From the NCBI GenBank assembly GCA_951799405.1, contig OX637333.1, positions 28,726,785 to 28,790,784 of the forward strand: 64,000 bases of DNA, read 5' to 3'. Each line of letters opens with the position of its first letter. The first letter of the stretch is position 1. Positions 44,387-55,375 of the stretch are shown here, in pieces. The notes beneath the pieces are model-generated. The model was not told the origin of the DNA. It ran no database searches and saw only the letters and a program-made list of their open reading frames with translations. This stretch comes from Agapetus fuscipes. Taxonomy: Eukaryota > Arthropoda > Insecta > Trichoptera > Glossosomatidae. The position numbers and the translations under genes were made by a program.

Positions 44387-45085
44387 CTGGTTTTCATTGT
44401 TGAGCAGTTTGAGCTGATCATTGATGAGACTATACTTGGCGCTCTCCTCCTTCCTCAGAGCTCTCTCCTTCTTCAGTTCAGGACTCCAGAATGTCTTGAT
44501 ACTGTGCATGCTGGAGCCCAACTTTTGGTTCGTCAGCTCCAGCTCCTTCTTGAGGTTGCCCAGCTCTCTCTGGAGATCCGTGTTCTGGTGCTGCAACTCA
44601 CCAATGAACACTCCTCCAGGTTCCCTGAGAGCTGGGCTCTGCCTAGCAGATCTAGCTCCATAAAGTTCCTCTTCCAAAAACAATCCACGCTCTAAAGATC
44701 TATCCCTCAAAGCGCCTCGTTCCAAAGACCTTTCTCTAGGTTCCCTGATAGGAAGGAATTCCCTATCTCTATCCCTTTCTCTGTCAAGAGATTGGTATCG
44801 TACTGACAGAGGGTGAGAAGGTCTAGTAGCACTTCTGGATCTGTGCCCTCTCCGTTCTTCAGGACTTGGTGGTTCATCGTGACCGTAATATGGAGAACCC
44901 ATTGTTCTGTGGTGTGAGGATGAAGTTGGGTAGTTTCCTTCCGGACTGGGAGCTTGCCTGACTCCTCTAGGGTATCCCCTGGATGGAGAACGGTCCACAG
45001 TGGGCAGTTCTCCTGCTCTACGGCTTCCTCTGGGTGATCTGCTGCCTGCGCCTACTGGTGGTGGTCCGTACGGTTCCCGTGACAT
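44387..45085 (-). CDS. brp: bruchpilot / ELKS-CAST first coding exon
   Basis: First coding exon (233 codons, phase-0 end at donor GTGAGG, 44386 downward) of the ELKS/CAST/ERC presynaptic scaffold. In insects, Bruchpilot builds the T-bar and clusters calcium channels at active zones. Start MSREPYG; residues 1-150 are disordered and rich in S, R and P, including MGSPYYGHDEP, HRSRSATRP, RYQSLDRERD, FLPIREPRERS and SLERGLFLEEELYG. From about residue 160 the first coiled coil begins (GELQHQNTDLQRELGNLKKE, then LGSSMHSIKTFWSPELKKE, EESAKYSLINDQLKLLNNENQ). These blocks are diagnostic of insect brp. Later exons were not found and should lie below 44387, perhaps beyond large introns. Confidence 0.95.
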
Positions 45086-45740
45086 GTTTTCCTCCCTCTA
45101 GCGACTCTTCCGCTCCTTGTCCTCGCCTCCTGCGCTGCTCTGCCTTCGCTCCAGCAATCTTGGTCACCACCACCGACAGTCATTATCTTATTTCACGACA
45201 TTTAACCAGCTGACCCGAGAGTCTGCAAACACTACCGCAAAACAAAACTTAAAAAAAACGGACCAACTCAATTGATATCCATGTTGGGAATTGCTTGATC
45301 AGAAATTAAAGAATTGAGTTGCAACCGCGTAAAACTTCACCGATTTGAATGAAACTTGTCGCAGTCAACTGTTAAAAGTACACATTACAATTCGTTACAC
45401 TGGAATCGAGGCTCAGTTCCTTTGCAGCACTAGTTCTCAGTCGTCTTTTTACCTGACGCGATCTCCGTGAAATCGCTGGAGCCCCGAGATTCCCCTCACG
45501 ACCTGTCGCGGGCCCGCCACACTGGTCGAGCCTCGGGACGCATCGACCGTTCAACCACCGCGTCTGCGCACTTCATCAACACCAATCGGTTTTTCTTTCA
45601 CAAAACACCTAAGTCACTCCAACTTTTGCATTTCCCGCTTATCGATCCCTGTCGTAAATGGAACGTTTGCCTATTGTTGTCTGGAGGAGTTCCTGTTGGT
45701 TGTGGGTGGCTGTTGATGTGCAGGTTGGTGGTCGCAGCCA
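45086..45740 (-). other. probable brp 5' leader with upstream ORF
   Basis: Between the candidate TATA box and the brp ATG the sequence is mixed in composition and not recognisably repetitive. An ATG-initiated 60-codon frame (45554-45372) precedes the brp frame and stops before it. If this leader is unspliced, that is an upstream ORF that could damp translation. It has no family resemblance, and splicing of the leader cannot be judged here. Confidence 0.35.
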
Positions 45741-45765
45741 GGTTTGTGGAGTCGGCAGGGTAGGT

Positions 45766-45774
45766 CTATTTATA
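45766..45774 (-). promoter_or_regulatory. candidate brp TATA box
   Basis: On the minus strand TATAAATAG lies about 680 bp upstream of the brp start codon, in a GC-richer stretch (45470-45960) unlike the surrounding repeats. Transcription would begin near 45740. No convincing initiator is visible, so the start site is only inferred. Confidence 0.4.
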
Positions 45775-45920
45775 GGTTCGGGGATGATCAGCGGGTCCGC
45801 CTGGCTTCGCTACGGACACGACTCGCGGCGCCGCGTGCGGGACTCACTGAAAGCGGTGGAGGTGCCAGCTGCTGCAACCAAATATCCCCACCATTACAAA
45901 AATACTCACGTTTTTTTTTC

Positions 45921-46012
45921 AGGAATCCTGTGCGGGAGACACCCTAGATTTCAGAGACCCTAGAGGTCTATAATAATTGCTGTGTACGTAGTGCCACAGA
46001 GGTGCGAAGCTA
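45921..46012 (+). repeat. ~85-bp repeat (AATCCTGTGCGGGAGAC)
   Basis: Also at 56686-56765 (plus) and 42158-42245 (minus). The shared block runs from AATCCTGTGCGGGAGAC through CCTAGATT, AGAGAC and GTGCC.CAGAGGTG. Confidence 0.6.
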
Positions 46013-46194
46013 ACTATCATCAAGAAAAAAGTTCATGAATCATTATTTCTGAAATTCTGTAACATATCGGCTATTTTTATGAAAATTATCGTATCTGCAA
46101 CAAAACTTGTTTGTTGGAATTCTTTCTTCTTTTCTTCCTTAGCCTTTCTCAGTCCACTCCTGGACGTAAGCCTCCTTCAATCCTCTCCATTTGG

Positions 46195-46330
46195 CCCAGA
46201 ATGTCAAGCGGGGAGTGGAGAGATCCCTACTGAGGTGGCTGGACGACACCAAGGGAACTGCAGGCAGAGGATGGCTGAACACAGCAGCAGATAGACAAAA
46301 GTGGAGAAGATTGGAGGAGGCCTACTTTTA
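46195..46330 (+). mobile_element. RTE-like LINE C-terminal fragment
   Basis: Plus-strand reading VKRGVERSLLRWLDDTKG, TAGRGWLNTAADRQKWRRL, EEAYF and a stop is the RTE tail pattern (RW-DD--K-AG--W---A-DR--WR-LEEAY). Only this last block survives, a few hundred bases upstream of the brp promoter region. Confidence 0.7.
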
Positions 46331-46639
46331 GGAGTGGACTGAGATAAGCTGAGGAAAAAGAATAAAACGAAGAAAATTTACATAAAATATAAGTAATTCT
46401 AAAAATATGTCTTTAAAAAAAAACAGTATCGCTATTTGCTTTAGTAGAATCTATAATCAATTTAAAATAAATGTTCTGATAATACCCATATTTTAAAATA
46501 ATTATGCTTAGTAATAACAGATCTTTTTCAATAAATTGGTAGTAAATTTAAAATGGGATATTTAAAAACATATACACTTTTTTCATTTTCAGCAATTTCA
46601 TGAAAGTATAATTTTCCCTGAATGTGGGGAATTTCCCCG

Positions 46640-46800
46640 ACATTCTGGTGGTGGGCAGCACTGCTAGTGTTGTATCTGCGCGGGCGGGGTTCGCGCCTGC
46701 GCCCCTCTCCCCGCCGCCCTCTGATCAATGAAGGCGCCCCCCAGTCCCCGCCCTACCGCCCCCGCCTAGCGCCCCTTTCCCCTCCCTACACGAGCTTCAG
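46640..46800. other. GC/CpG-rich island
   Basis: GCGCGGGCGGGGTTCGCGCC and CCCGCCCTACCGCCCCCGCC in an AT-rich region, about 0.9 kb upstream of the brp TATA box. It could be a promoter/CpG cluster or a lost first exon. Its open frame (MWGISPTFWWWAALLVL...) matches nothing I know. Confidence 0.4.
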
Positions 46801-46894
46801 ACCAGGACAGTGGCTCGGACGCCTTGAAAAGCTGTGTAAGAATAAGTCGTAGGGAAAAAGCTGACACGAAGAAAATTTACAATGGACTCGAATG

Positions 46895-47135
46895 GACATT
46901 CCCATACTGTAAAAAATGGTTCACTCTTCCAATGTCACCCCTGTTTCAGGGAAGGACGGCAAGAGTTGCAGGGTGTATATGTACATTCGAGATTTGGTTT
47001 TTATGTTGTAGGTTCACATGCGGCATGTGCAAGCGCGAACTTGTACGTGTCTGGTTGTGAAAATGCGCATGTAATGTGAATCTCCAATGTAACATATCTA
47101 TGCAACTTAGATTAGATTAGATTAGTTTAGATCCA
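46895..47135 (+). mobile_element. RTE-tail unit
   Basis: CATACTGTAAAAAATGGTTC through ACTTAGATTAGATTAGATT, missing about 35 bp at its start. Confidence 0.7.
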
Positions 47136-47198
47136 TAGACAATCCGGGCAGAATGCGTCTGGTGTGAAATGGCTGTTAGGGCACTTGCATAAACAGCA

Positions 47199-47454
47199 CG
47201 CTGCCTTAGTTCTTGTTTGCCGTATAGACCATTCAGCTAATTTTACATGAGCAATGTTTGCAAGTGTACTGGACCAATGTGTCTTATGAAAACAGGATTT
47301 TGATTTAAAAAATATTTAAAACAACTCTCACATTATCGAGTTTTACGTTTTTTTGTTAGCTCAGATTGTGTAGAATTTGATTCTTAAGACAACTGCATGA
47401 AAAAGTCATATTTGACAAGATTGGCCTATACGGCAAACAAGAACTGGGGGAGCG
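47199..47454 (-). mobile_element. MITE-A copy
   Basis: 256 bp with family ends, reversed relative to 18425-18679. No convincing flanking duplication remains. Confidence 0.82.
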
Positions 47455-47766
47455 AACTGGCAACTAACCACTTGCAACTTGCAAGCTATCCTGATGTGAA
47501 CGCAGTGCAGTCAGCACGCGAAACACATTATGGGGATTCTCGTGCAGCTATAGCTACGCCACTGGTCGTATTTATGTACGCGCGTGTACACTGGGTTACC
47601 CGGTAACTACACGGTTACGCCGCTGGATTTATTTTGACACATTGTAGCGACTACTGGAAACGGTGTGACTGTTACTGTCGTGCCATTTACACTGAAGCTT
47701 TTTATTTATTTACCTATTACGCTCATATATTAAGACACAGATTACAGGGGACAAGACAAGACTACA

Positions 47767-48025
47767 CGCTCCCCCAGTTCTTGTTTACCGTATACTTACG
47801 CCAATCTTGTCAAATATGACTTTGTCATGCAGTTGTCTTATGAATCAAATTCTACACAATCCGAGCTAAGAAAAACCGTAAAACTCGATAATGTGAGAGT
47901 TCTTTTAAATATTTTTAAAATAAATTTCTTGTTTTCATAAGACACATTGGTCCAGTGCACATGCAAACATTGCTCATGTAAAATTTTCTCAATGGCGTTT
48001 ACGCTAAACAAGAACTAAGGCAGCG
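47767..48025 (+). mobile_element. MITE-A copy
   Basis: 259 bp, flanked by TACA (47763-47766, 48026-48029). The right flank continues with AGGGGAAGAACAAGGAATGT, the terminal sequence of the element family seen at 62764-63370. Confidence 0.88.
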
Positions 48026-48089
48026 TACAGGGGAAGAACAAGGAATGTCAGTTGACGAACATAATGAGTAAATAAAATAAAAAAAAACA

Positions 48090-48520
48090 ACGGAACTAAG
48101 CTACACATATAGCGTAACTTCTTGCCTGCGTTAATCCCAAAGGGGTCGCATGTATATTTTTACAGGTAAGGGGGCCGACCTCACACCAACCACTTTAAGT
48201 TGAAGTGGGGGTTTTCCAGCTCCCGGGGGGGGCTGGTTCTCATTTATTGTAAAGGCTGAGTAAACTTTGAGATCGGACCCTTGCTCTCGGCATGGAATGC
48301 AAGCAGAGCTATCGATCTTTTTGTAAGGTGGCGAAATGATTCCTATTTCGGTGGTTTTTTCAAACTGAAAATAAAATACCGGCAAGATTTATTCAGCTCT
48401 CACAACAAATGATTACCCTTGTGAGCTGGGAAACCCCTACTTCAGCTGAAGTGGTTGGCGTATGTTCGGCCACCACCCATGTAAAAATAAATATGTGCTA
48501 CACGCCACACTGTTAGCTAG
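48090..48520. mobile_element. two SINE-B pieces in opposite orientation
   Basis: 48090-48325 is minus (AACTAAGCTACACATATAG to a head relic). 48388-48520 is plus (GTGAGCTGGGAAACCCC, GCTGAAGTGGTTGGCG). Confidence 0.65.
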
Positions 48521-48943
48521 GTCGTTCAGAGACTCAACGGGAATCGAACCAGCGCTATTTGATTTCAAACACGCTGTGTTGAGATGACCGTCTTGATTGC
48601 TTTGCCTTAGCGCCGAAGTTGGTTAGGTTTATTATTTTTATTTCTGAAACGTTAAAATATTCACATTATAAAGTTTGTAGGTACTTGCTTCGGCAGTATA
48701 TTTTTCTAATACTAATAAAAAAACTTCGGAATGAAATACGATTTTTTTATTTGTAGAAAAAAATATTGCTTACGGCGGCATCTATGAGTCAGTTTGTGAA
48801 TTTATATTGCTAGCTTCTTCGGTAATAATGAAGTTGTATAACCGTACATTTTGTTTTCACTTATCGACGATAGATGGCAGTACTACCCATGTTGTATAAA
48901 ATGAATCCTTTGTATCATGTTTTCAAGTGGGTTTTCATTATTT

Positions 48944-49637
48944 GAGTAGTCCAATTGCAAACAGCGCTATGTTAAAAAAAGTTTTTTGTACGAAATTCAA
49001 TAAAAACATCTACTAGTTAAGTTATTGAAGAAAATGTTGTTACATTATAATAATTCTACAGTGGTATTATTTAGAAATTATTTTATTATCAAAAATGAAA
49101 TCTCGGTATTATATAATTCTTGTAATTTGAATATTAAAATTGAACATAGCAAGTTCTGCAAAAGTATTTGTAACATAGACATCTTTGCAGTTGTATGGAA
49201 TTAACATAGACAGTTTTGAATCAGTAAGTCGTAAAACTAAGCCTCTCTTAGTCTTAATCTCTCTTTCAATATTGCCAAATATACGGTCAGGGGGCAAGAA
49301 AGAATGCCCAACTACCGGAAATATAATTGCTATTTTTTAAATTTGATTTGGAGCTTTTGTTTTACAGGCAAGATAGCGGGATTTGCACGAGGATGTTGGT
49401 GTCTTAGCGCCATTTGCAAGTGAACAGTAACATAGACAGTTTTGAAAGTGGATTGTCAAATATCATAGCGACTTTTGCAAGAGTATACCGTATTAAGCCT
49501 CAAATTATACGTAACGTAGCGAGTTTTTGAATAGTTTAATAAAATACACATAAGCGTTTTTAAAAATCCAATATAATGACATCAAAAACAAAAAAAAAAA
49601 ATTTTTTAACATGGCGCTGTTTGCAATTGGACTACTC
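48944..49637. mobile_element. 694-bp DNA element with terminal inverted repeats
   Basis: Ends GAGTAGTCCAATTGCAAACA / TGTTTGCAATTGGACTACTC, continuing about 35 bp, with ATTT on both sides (48940-48943, 49638-49641). The interior repeats TAACATAGACA and TTTTGAA phrases; no transposase. Confidence 0.78.
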
Positions 49638-49641
49638 ATTT

Positions 49642-50794
49642 ATCAAAATATGATATAATTATTGTTTTCATGCCTGAATTTTATTTAAATAGTTTATTTT
49701 TCATCATGAATAATTGTGAGTCTTTTAAATTGAAGCTTCTCCATAGTTCTTTTGATTCCATTTTTAATCCTCTCAAGAGCTCATCAAAAAATAAAAAATA
49801 ATTATAATAAAACAAGATTATTATTTGTTATTTCGAAGTAAATAAGAAAAAACAACAAGCAATCATGTGTTTATCAATTTATTTATTTTTCCAAATGGTA
49901 GGTAGGTAGGTAGGTAGGTAGGTATAAATAACAATTTAATAAACTAGTACAAAGATTTAAAAATGGAATTCTTTCTTTACTATATTATATGGCAATACAT
50001 AATATTAATACACATTACATAAAAGTGATGTTATACAAGATGGCGACGTTTCGATTTTCATCACGTTCATTTTAAGCCGTGTAGGTCTGTAATTATTGTC
50101 ATCATCTTGAAGTTGGCAATCCTACAGCATATTACCAACTGTATTTTTTTCAAGAAATATATTTTATGGCTGCATGGTACTAAATTAAAAATGACACATT
50201 TTAAAAGTGGATAGGTATTTTTTTAATGGAATGTTTTTTAAATCATTAAAATATGCTAAATCTACGTAGGTAAAAAGAGCTACACTATTTTGTATAAATA
50301 TTAGCTGCTAGAAAAAATCTACAAAAATATATTTACATTTTCAATTAATTAAAAAAATATGAAAATAAATTATTTAAGAGATACCTTGTACAAAATAAGA
50401 AATAAAATTTTACATTCAATAGAAAATTTATTAGAACAAGGATGACATTTAAAGACTTATGAAAAATGTTATTTTTGAATTTATTTAATATTTTATTAAG
50501 TACTAACCACAAGAAAAATCAGTCGCATTTAAGTACTTTATATGGTAGTTTGATTAAAATTTAAAATTTAATAATATTAGGTATATTTTTGAAATCTGTA
50601 AGAGAGCTACTGTTACCGTTGTGTCGGGGTTTTTTTTATATCGAAGTATAGTTTTTTTTATAGATGTAGCTTTATGAGTACCCTACTCTGGGTATTAAAT
50701 TTTATAGAGGTCAACTATGATTTTAAAAAAATGTACAAAGTCTAAATATTAGTATTTTATAAAGCTAGACTGTTTTATTTTTATTATAAATTAA
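49642..50794. other. AT-rich sequence below the Wnt array
   Basis: No element or exon recognised. It might include the Wnt 3' UTR end; no single poly(A) signal stands out among many AATAAA-like strings. Confidence 0.4.
49898..49924 (+). repeat. GGTA microsatellite
   Basis: Six consecutive GGTA units in AT-rich sequence; no associated element recognised. Confidence 0.85.
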
Positions 50795-52012
50795 CTGTCT
50801 GTTTGTCCACTAGCAAGAGTCACACTTGACCTGACAGCTCCACAACACACAAGAGCCGAACTTGACCTAAGAGCATTACTTGAAAAGGCAGTTGCCTTCT
50901 TGATTTCTTTCACAAGATCTTCTTTTTCAGTTACAACTGGGGCTCACTTGACCTGACAGTTCCATTGAAATTGGTAAATCTTCTGATTCACTTTTCGAGC
51001 CGAACTTGACCTGATGGAACTACTTGAACAAGCTTCTGGAACAATCTTCTTTTTTTCTTTCAGAAGATCTTCTTTTTCATTTACAAGAGCCGCACTTGAT
51101 CTGAAGTACCACTTGAACTGTCAATTGAACTGGATTTTCTTCTGGTTCACTTCTTCCCGCTTCAACTTAGCGCAGACGTTGCACTTGACCTGACAGTTGC
51201 ACTTCAAAGTCTTCTAGTTATTTTGCAAGAGTCGTATTTGACCTAACAGCACCTATAGAACTGTCACTTGCCCTAATACATTTTCTAGTCACTCGCAAGA
51301 GTTTCATTTGACCTGACAGCAGCATTGGAACTGGCAGTTGCAGTGACATATCTTCTTTGTCACTTGCAAGAGTTACACTTGACCTGACAGCACCACTGGA
51401 TCTAGACCTGATGTTTACTTGCACCTTCCTCTCACTTCTTGGTGCAGAAATCGCACTTGACCTAGCAGCACTTTTAGAACTGGCTCTTAAACCGGGCAAT
51501 CTACTGATTCATTTGCATGAATATTTCTCCCAGTTCTTCAAGGACAATAGTGGAACTGGCAGTTGCACTGACACATCTTCTTGTCACTTGCAAGAGTTAC
51601 ACATGACCTGACAGCACCACTGGATCTAGACCTGATGTTTACTTGCACCTTTCTCTCACTTCTTGATGCAGACGTCGCACTTGGCCTGACAGCACTTTTA
51701 GAACTGGCTGTTAAACCGGGCAATCTGCTGATTCATTTGCATGAATATTTCTCCCAGTTCTTCAAGGACAATAGTGGAACTGGCAGTTGCACTGACACAT
51801 CATCTTGTCACTTGCAAGAGTTACTCTTGACCTGACAGCACCAATGGATCTAGACCTATAGTTAACTTGCACGAGTAGGTACTCCTTCCACTTTTTGGTG
51901 CAGACGTCGCCCTTGACTTGACAATACCACTTTAACTTGCACTTGTATTTCTTCTGGTGACTTGCAAGAGTTGCACTTGACCTGACGGCAACACTGGAAC
52001 TAGACCTCTGGC
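50795..52012 (-). repeat. degenerate tandem array derived from the Wnt terminal exon
   Basis: Immediately downstream of the Wnt stop codon are about 15 degenerate copies of pieces of the terminal exon, in the same orientation. The recurring core is the segment encoding CQVK-D (on the plus strand, variants of CACTTGACCTGACAG), often with neighbouring pieces that read CTKKWKEYL or CQCNCQFHYC. A higher-order unit of about 224 bp is clearest between 51357 and 51835, where two successive copies are nearly identical. No copy keeps a full frame. Seen directly: repeat and homology. Inferred: repeated unequal duplication of the exon 3' end. It may be transcribed as Wnt 3' UTR. Confidence 0.8.
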
Positions 52013-52164
52013 TTACTTGCACGAGTACTCCTCCCACTTCTTGGTGCACACGTCACACTTGACCTGGCAGCACCACTGGAACTGGCAGCCGCACTGGAAG
52101 GTCTTCTGGTACTCGTGAGTGTTGTAGCCGCGGCCGCAGCACATCAGGTCGCAGCCATCAGTGC
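52013..52164 (-). CDS. Wnt7: Wnt (Wnt7-like) terminal coding exon
   Basis: Last coding exon of a secreted Wnt ligand, which signals through Frizzled/LRP receptors. After an acceptor CAG (52167-52165) it encodes the C-terminal cysteine-rich domain: [16 protein letters not shown], then [17 protein letters not shown], ending EYSCK and TAA. It is 152 nt long; its first two bases complete the codon begun by the exon at 56425-56280, giving CNRTSTSTDGC, as expected for a phase-1 intron. The cysteine pattern and the terminal CK are standard for Wnts. The NTH-Y-K-x-QC run resembles Wnt7 more than Wnt1, 5, 6 or 10 (family knowledge). The preceding intron (56279-52165, 4.1 kb) carries a MITE with an LTR retrotransposon inside it. 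Degenerate copies of this exon lie just downstream (52012-50795). Family assignment is sure; the subfamily is likely. Confidence 0.93.
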
Positions 52165-52209
52165 CTGCAAGAAAACAGGAGAAGAACATGCAGTGATATG
52201 ATATACCAA

Positions 52210-52483
52210 GGGGCTGTCCATATATTACGGAATTCGCATTAAGGGGGGGGGAGTCTGGTCTGCGGATGATGGCAAATATGATGTACGAGTACCAAGAGTG
52301 ACGTCGTTCTTGTAAATACCAATTTCTACAAAATATACAAAATATTATGTAAGTAATATAACATTAATAATTTTAAAGCTCATCCGTTATTTCAGCAAGA
52401 GGGGGGGGGGGGTCCTTAGATAATTACTAAAGGATGATTGTAAGGGGGGTGGGGGGGGTCGAAAATCAGCCAAAATCGATGAC
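52210..52483 (+). mobile_element. MITE-D, left half (split by LTR element)
   Basis: Terminal GGGGCTGTCCATA..., internal poly-G tracts and ...ATCGATGACG. The other terminal (ATTTATGGACGGCCCC) lies at 56004-56022, beyond the LTR element. Flanks CAA/TAA fit a decayed 3-bp duplication. Homologous to 12761-13058 and 26566-26870. Confidence 0.85.
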
Positions 52484-52487
52484 GTAA

Positions 52488-53115
52488 TGTTATGTTATTT
52501 TAAATAACATATAAAAAACAATCCCGAAGTGTGCAGTGTGTGTTTGTGGGCCGAACGGAGCCGAACGGTCACGGAAGCGGCCGAACTGCACCGTGTGAAC
52601 TTATCAGGCCGTCGTTCGTTAGTTCCCGGCAAGATGTCAACCGACTAAGACGTCAGCGACCAAGCACCAAGCGGTGCAAGAGGGGGCACTACAATGGAGC
52701 TCCCTCCCCCCCCATCTACTTGGATTTCCTGCCAGCAAGGCACCCGCCTTGTGGACCAGAGGCATAGGAGCGCCCACCCAGGGGCTCCCACGTGTGGAGG
52801 CGTCCGCCTTGTGAGCCGCCGCTAGCCCGGGGCGCTGGCCCAGGCCTTCCGTTCGGAACACCAGGCAACAGAATAGGGAGTGTTCTAGGGACAACCTGCA
52901 GGTCGTGACAATCCCTAAATTCCCCTTTTTCCCCATATTAGTAGATTAAATAAACCCTTATTTGTTCATGTTAAACTTATCTTTTAATTATACAACCTTC
53001 CCAAGATATAAGTAAGCAATACCAAAGAAAGAACCCCACGCCCTGAGAGTGATGCTGATGAGAGCTAGCCGGATGTATGTAAGTATCCTGAAGATACCTT
53101 TCAATAAACATAACA
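52488..53115 (+). repeat. left LTR, 628 bp
   Basis: Identical by eye to the right LTR. It contains a small palindrome at the start (TTATTTTAAATAA), a GC-rich middle and AATAAA near the end, compatible with a polyadenylation signal. Open frames inside are duplicated exactly in the other LTR and are not genes. Confidence 0.9.
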
Positions 53116-55375
53116 CTGGCGCATCCAATTGGGATTCTTTCGATATTGCGAACTTTTATTTTGGGAATTGTTTTGTGAAGCTTTGTTTTTTTTTTAGTGT
53201 ATTTTTTTGCTTTCATTATGACGTCATATGTTTTCTTGCCTTGATTTTGGAGTGAATTGTTTTTGTTTTGATTGCTTTTGCATTTTGCTTTAATGTCCTT
53301 TTGACGATTAAAAATTATGATAGAATTTTTATATCAATATAAATTGACATGCAATCTTTGAGAAGCCTGAAAAATAAATCATTAAATCTTGTATCATTTG
53401 CTAAGAAACCTCGTCATATTTTAATTTTTTATGCCAAATTACATTTTTTTCTTCAATATTTAGTATTTCTGTCTATTTTGATCTAACACTATTTTGTTTT
53501 TTGCATTTGCGTAAATGTGCTTTGACGATTTAAAATTCTGTGAAATTTTAATATCAATAAAATGTGAATGCATTTTTGAGAATTCAGCGAAGGCAAAAGC
53601 ATCATTATTTTGTTGTCTTTTTACAGAAATCCATCAAATTTGTTTTTTTTATATTTGTACTTACCTTTTTTTTTAATTTATGCATTGAATTCTTTTTATA
53701 GAGCTCATTTTGTGTTAATTACCCTTTCAAAAAGCTTTTAACTAACATTTTTTCACATTAGCAATTTCTCAGAAGTTCATTCTTTGTATTGTACTTTCGA
53801 AATTTTGAAGGGTTTTTTTTTTTCAACACATTTAATGTGAGGATTAAATTTTGGTAATTCATGATGCTTTTTCCCCCATTTGGTTTTTTTAATGTGCTAT
53901 TCTCAAAAACATTTTAAAATATTTTATTTTTTTCGGGGTAGACTGGTGATTGGCTCCTTTCGGAAATTTACTACGAACTATGGCTATTCTGTTGGCTGCC
54001 ATTTGTAAATAATTTTATAGATTAGCTTTAGGTACTTTTGTGTGTTGTCAGGGAACATTGAAATCGTTCCAAGAACCCTCAAAAAACGATAGAGGATTGT
54101 AATTTTTGTAAAAAGGTAGCTTAGGATTCATTTTAGTTTAATATTTACGATGGTTTTATTTCTTGCAAGCCAATAGCATATCACTTTTGTGCGATGTTTG
54201 ACTGATATACGGGTCACTTGGAGAAATGTAAACTTGATCGGTTCTCAAAAAACATCGGAGAAATTTTGTTTTATAGTGTACAAATAGGTAATTTAGTTAG
54301 AATTAGAATTTCTTGACTACATTTGTTTTTATGTATGTAAATATCTTCAACAGTTTTTTTTTTGTGTAAAATTTCAATGGTTTTCCGAATTAACCCTTTG
54401 GAAAAAGATTGAATAATGAAGTTTCTTTATTCTTCTAAAAAATGAAGTGGCGCCATTGAGAAAGAGTGGGAAAATGTGGTGCTTTGGGCAAGGGAAGCCG
54501 TTTTCCGGGATTCTACTTTCGTAGGTCCGTGTGTGGATTTTCCACGGTATGTTGATGTAGGGATGAAATTATCACTGCTTTGAGTGGAAATTGATGTAAG
54601 GGGAAGAAATGCTGGCCTTTTTCTTGGAAAAGGGAGCGCATTTTCTTGAGATGTTACGTTTCGTAAATCTGGGATCTGATATGCACTTTTGTGTATAAGA
54701 TGACACTTAAAGCCTTGTTCATTTTGTCGAAGGAGGAAAATGTCTGTGAGTACAGACGTGTTTGAGGCTCGAAAGAGCTGTTGTATTTGTAATATTTTGT
54801 TTGTGTATTCCATATTCACTTCAAGATGTTTTATATGGAATGTTCCACTCTTTTTCCAGTGAGTTCGTAGTGGATTTTACGCACTAACATATTAAATATT
54901 TTGAGCGAGTCTTGGATGTTGTCTCTATAATATGTATATTTTTTTTGTATTCAGCTCAGAGCGTATTGTTATATAATAGTCGACTCCTGTAACGAGTTAT
55001 GACTTGGTTTATATAAGTACCAGTGTAAAATATGTTTTGATTGCTGTGATTATTATTTATTGTTTAGAGTTTTCGACATGTTTTGGTGAAGAAAAAAGGC
55101 CTTGTTACAAGATCGCTTTTAATCCGCGTCTTGTCGGTTATTGGAACCACCTTGAAATTTCCCAAAGCAAATCGATAATTCTCACAGCCACCAGTTTTCT
55201 TCTTCCTTCTTTCTGGTGTGTTGATAGGACAGAAGGATGTTCCTGTAAATCCCCTTTCCCTTTTTGTGTTCCCATAAAATTTTCAATTTTCTTAATGGCC
55301 AAAGACCTGGTGTTGTGTGTGAAGACTGTTGTGTTGCTCCTGGTTTTCTTTCTTTATTTTTGTGAGAAAGGGGAA
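53116..55375 (+). other. LTR-element interior, non-coding
   Basis: AT-rich, with long T-runs and no retroviral-type domain in any frame. The two longest open frames (130 codons on minus at 54819-54427, 132 codons on plus at 55004-55402) resemble nothing I recognise and are probably chance. The second contains hydrophobic stretches but runs into the LTR. Confidence 0.7.
53117..53136 (+). other. candidate primer-binding site
   Basis: TGGCGCATCCAATTGGGATT begins two bases inside the left LTR. TGG pairs with a tRNA 3' CCA. I could not assign the priming tRNA. Confidence 0.6.

Noticed and set aside
44336..44695. 119-codon plus-strand frame
   Set aside because: Antisense of the brp coiled-coil exon.
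45658..45963. Plus-strand frames over the brp leader
   Set aside because: GC-rich sequence keeps frames open by chance; the clear coding signal and TATA box are on the minus strand.
51357..51835. Pair of similar 84-codon plus-strand frames
   Set aside because: They read the antisense of the Wnt-derived tandem array; similarity comes from the DNA repeat.
52531..52936. Two overlapping open frames (78 and 99 codons), exactly repeated at 55419-55824
   Set aside because: They lie inside identical LTRs and resemble no protein; exact duplication reflects LTR identity.
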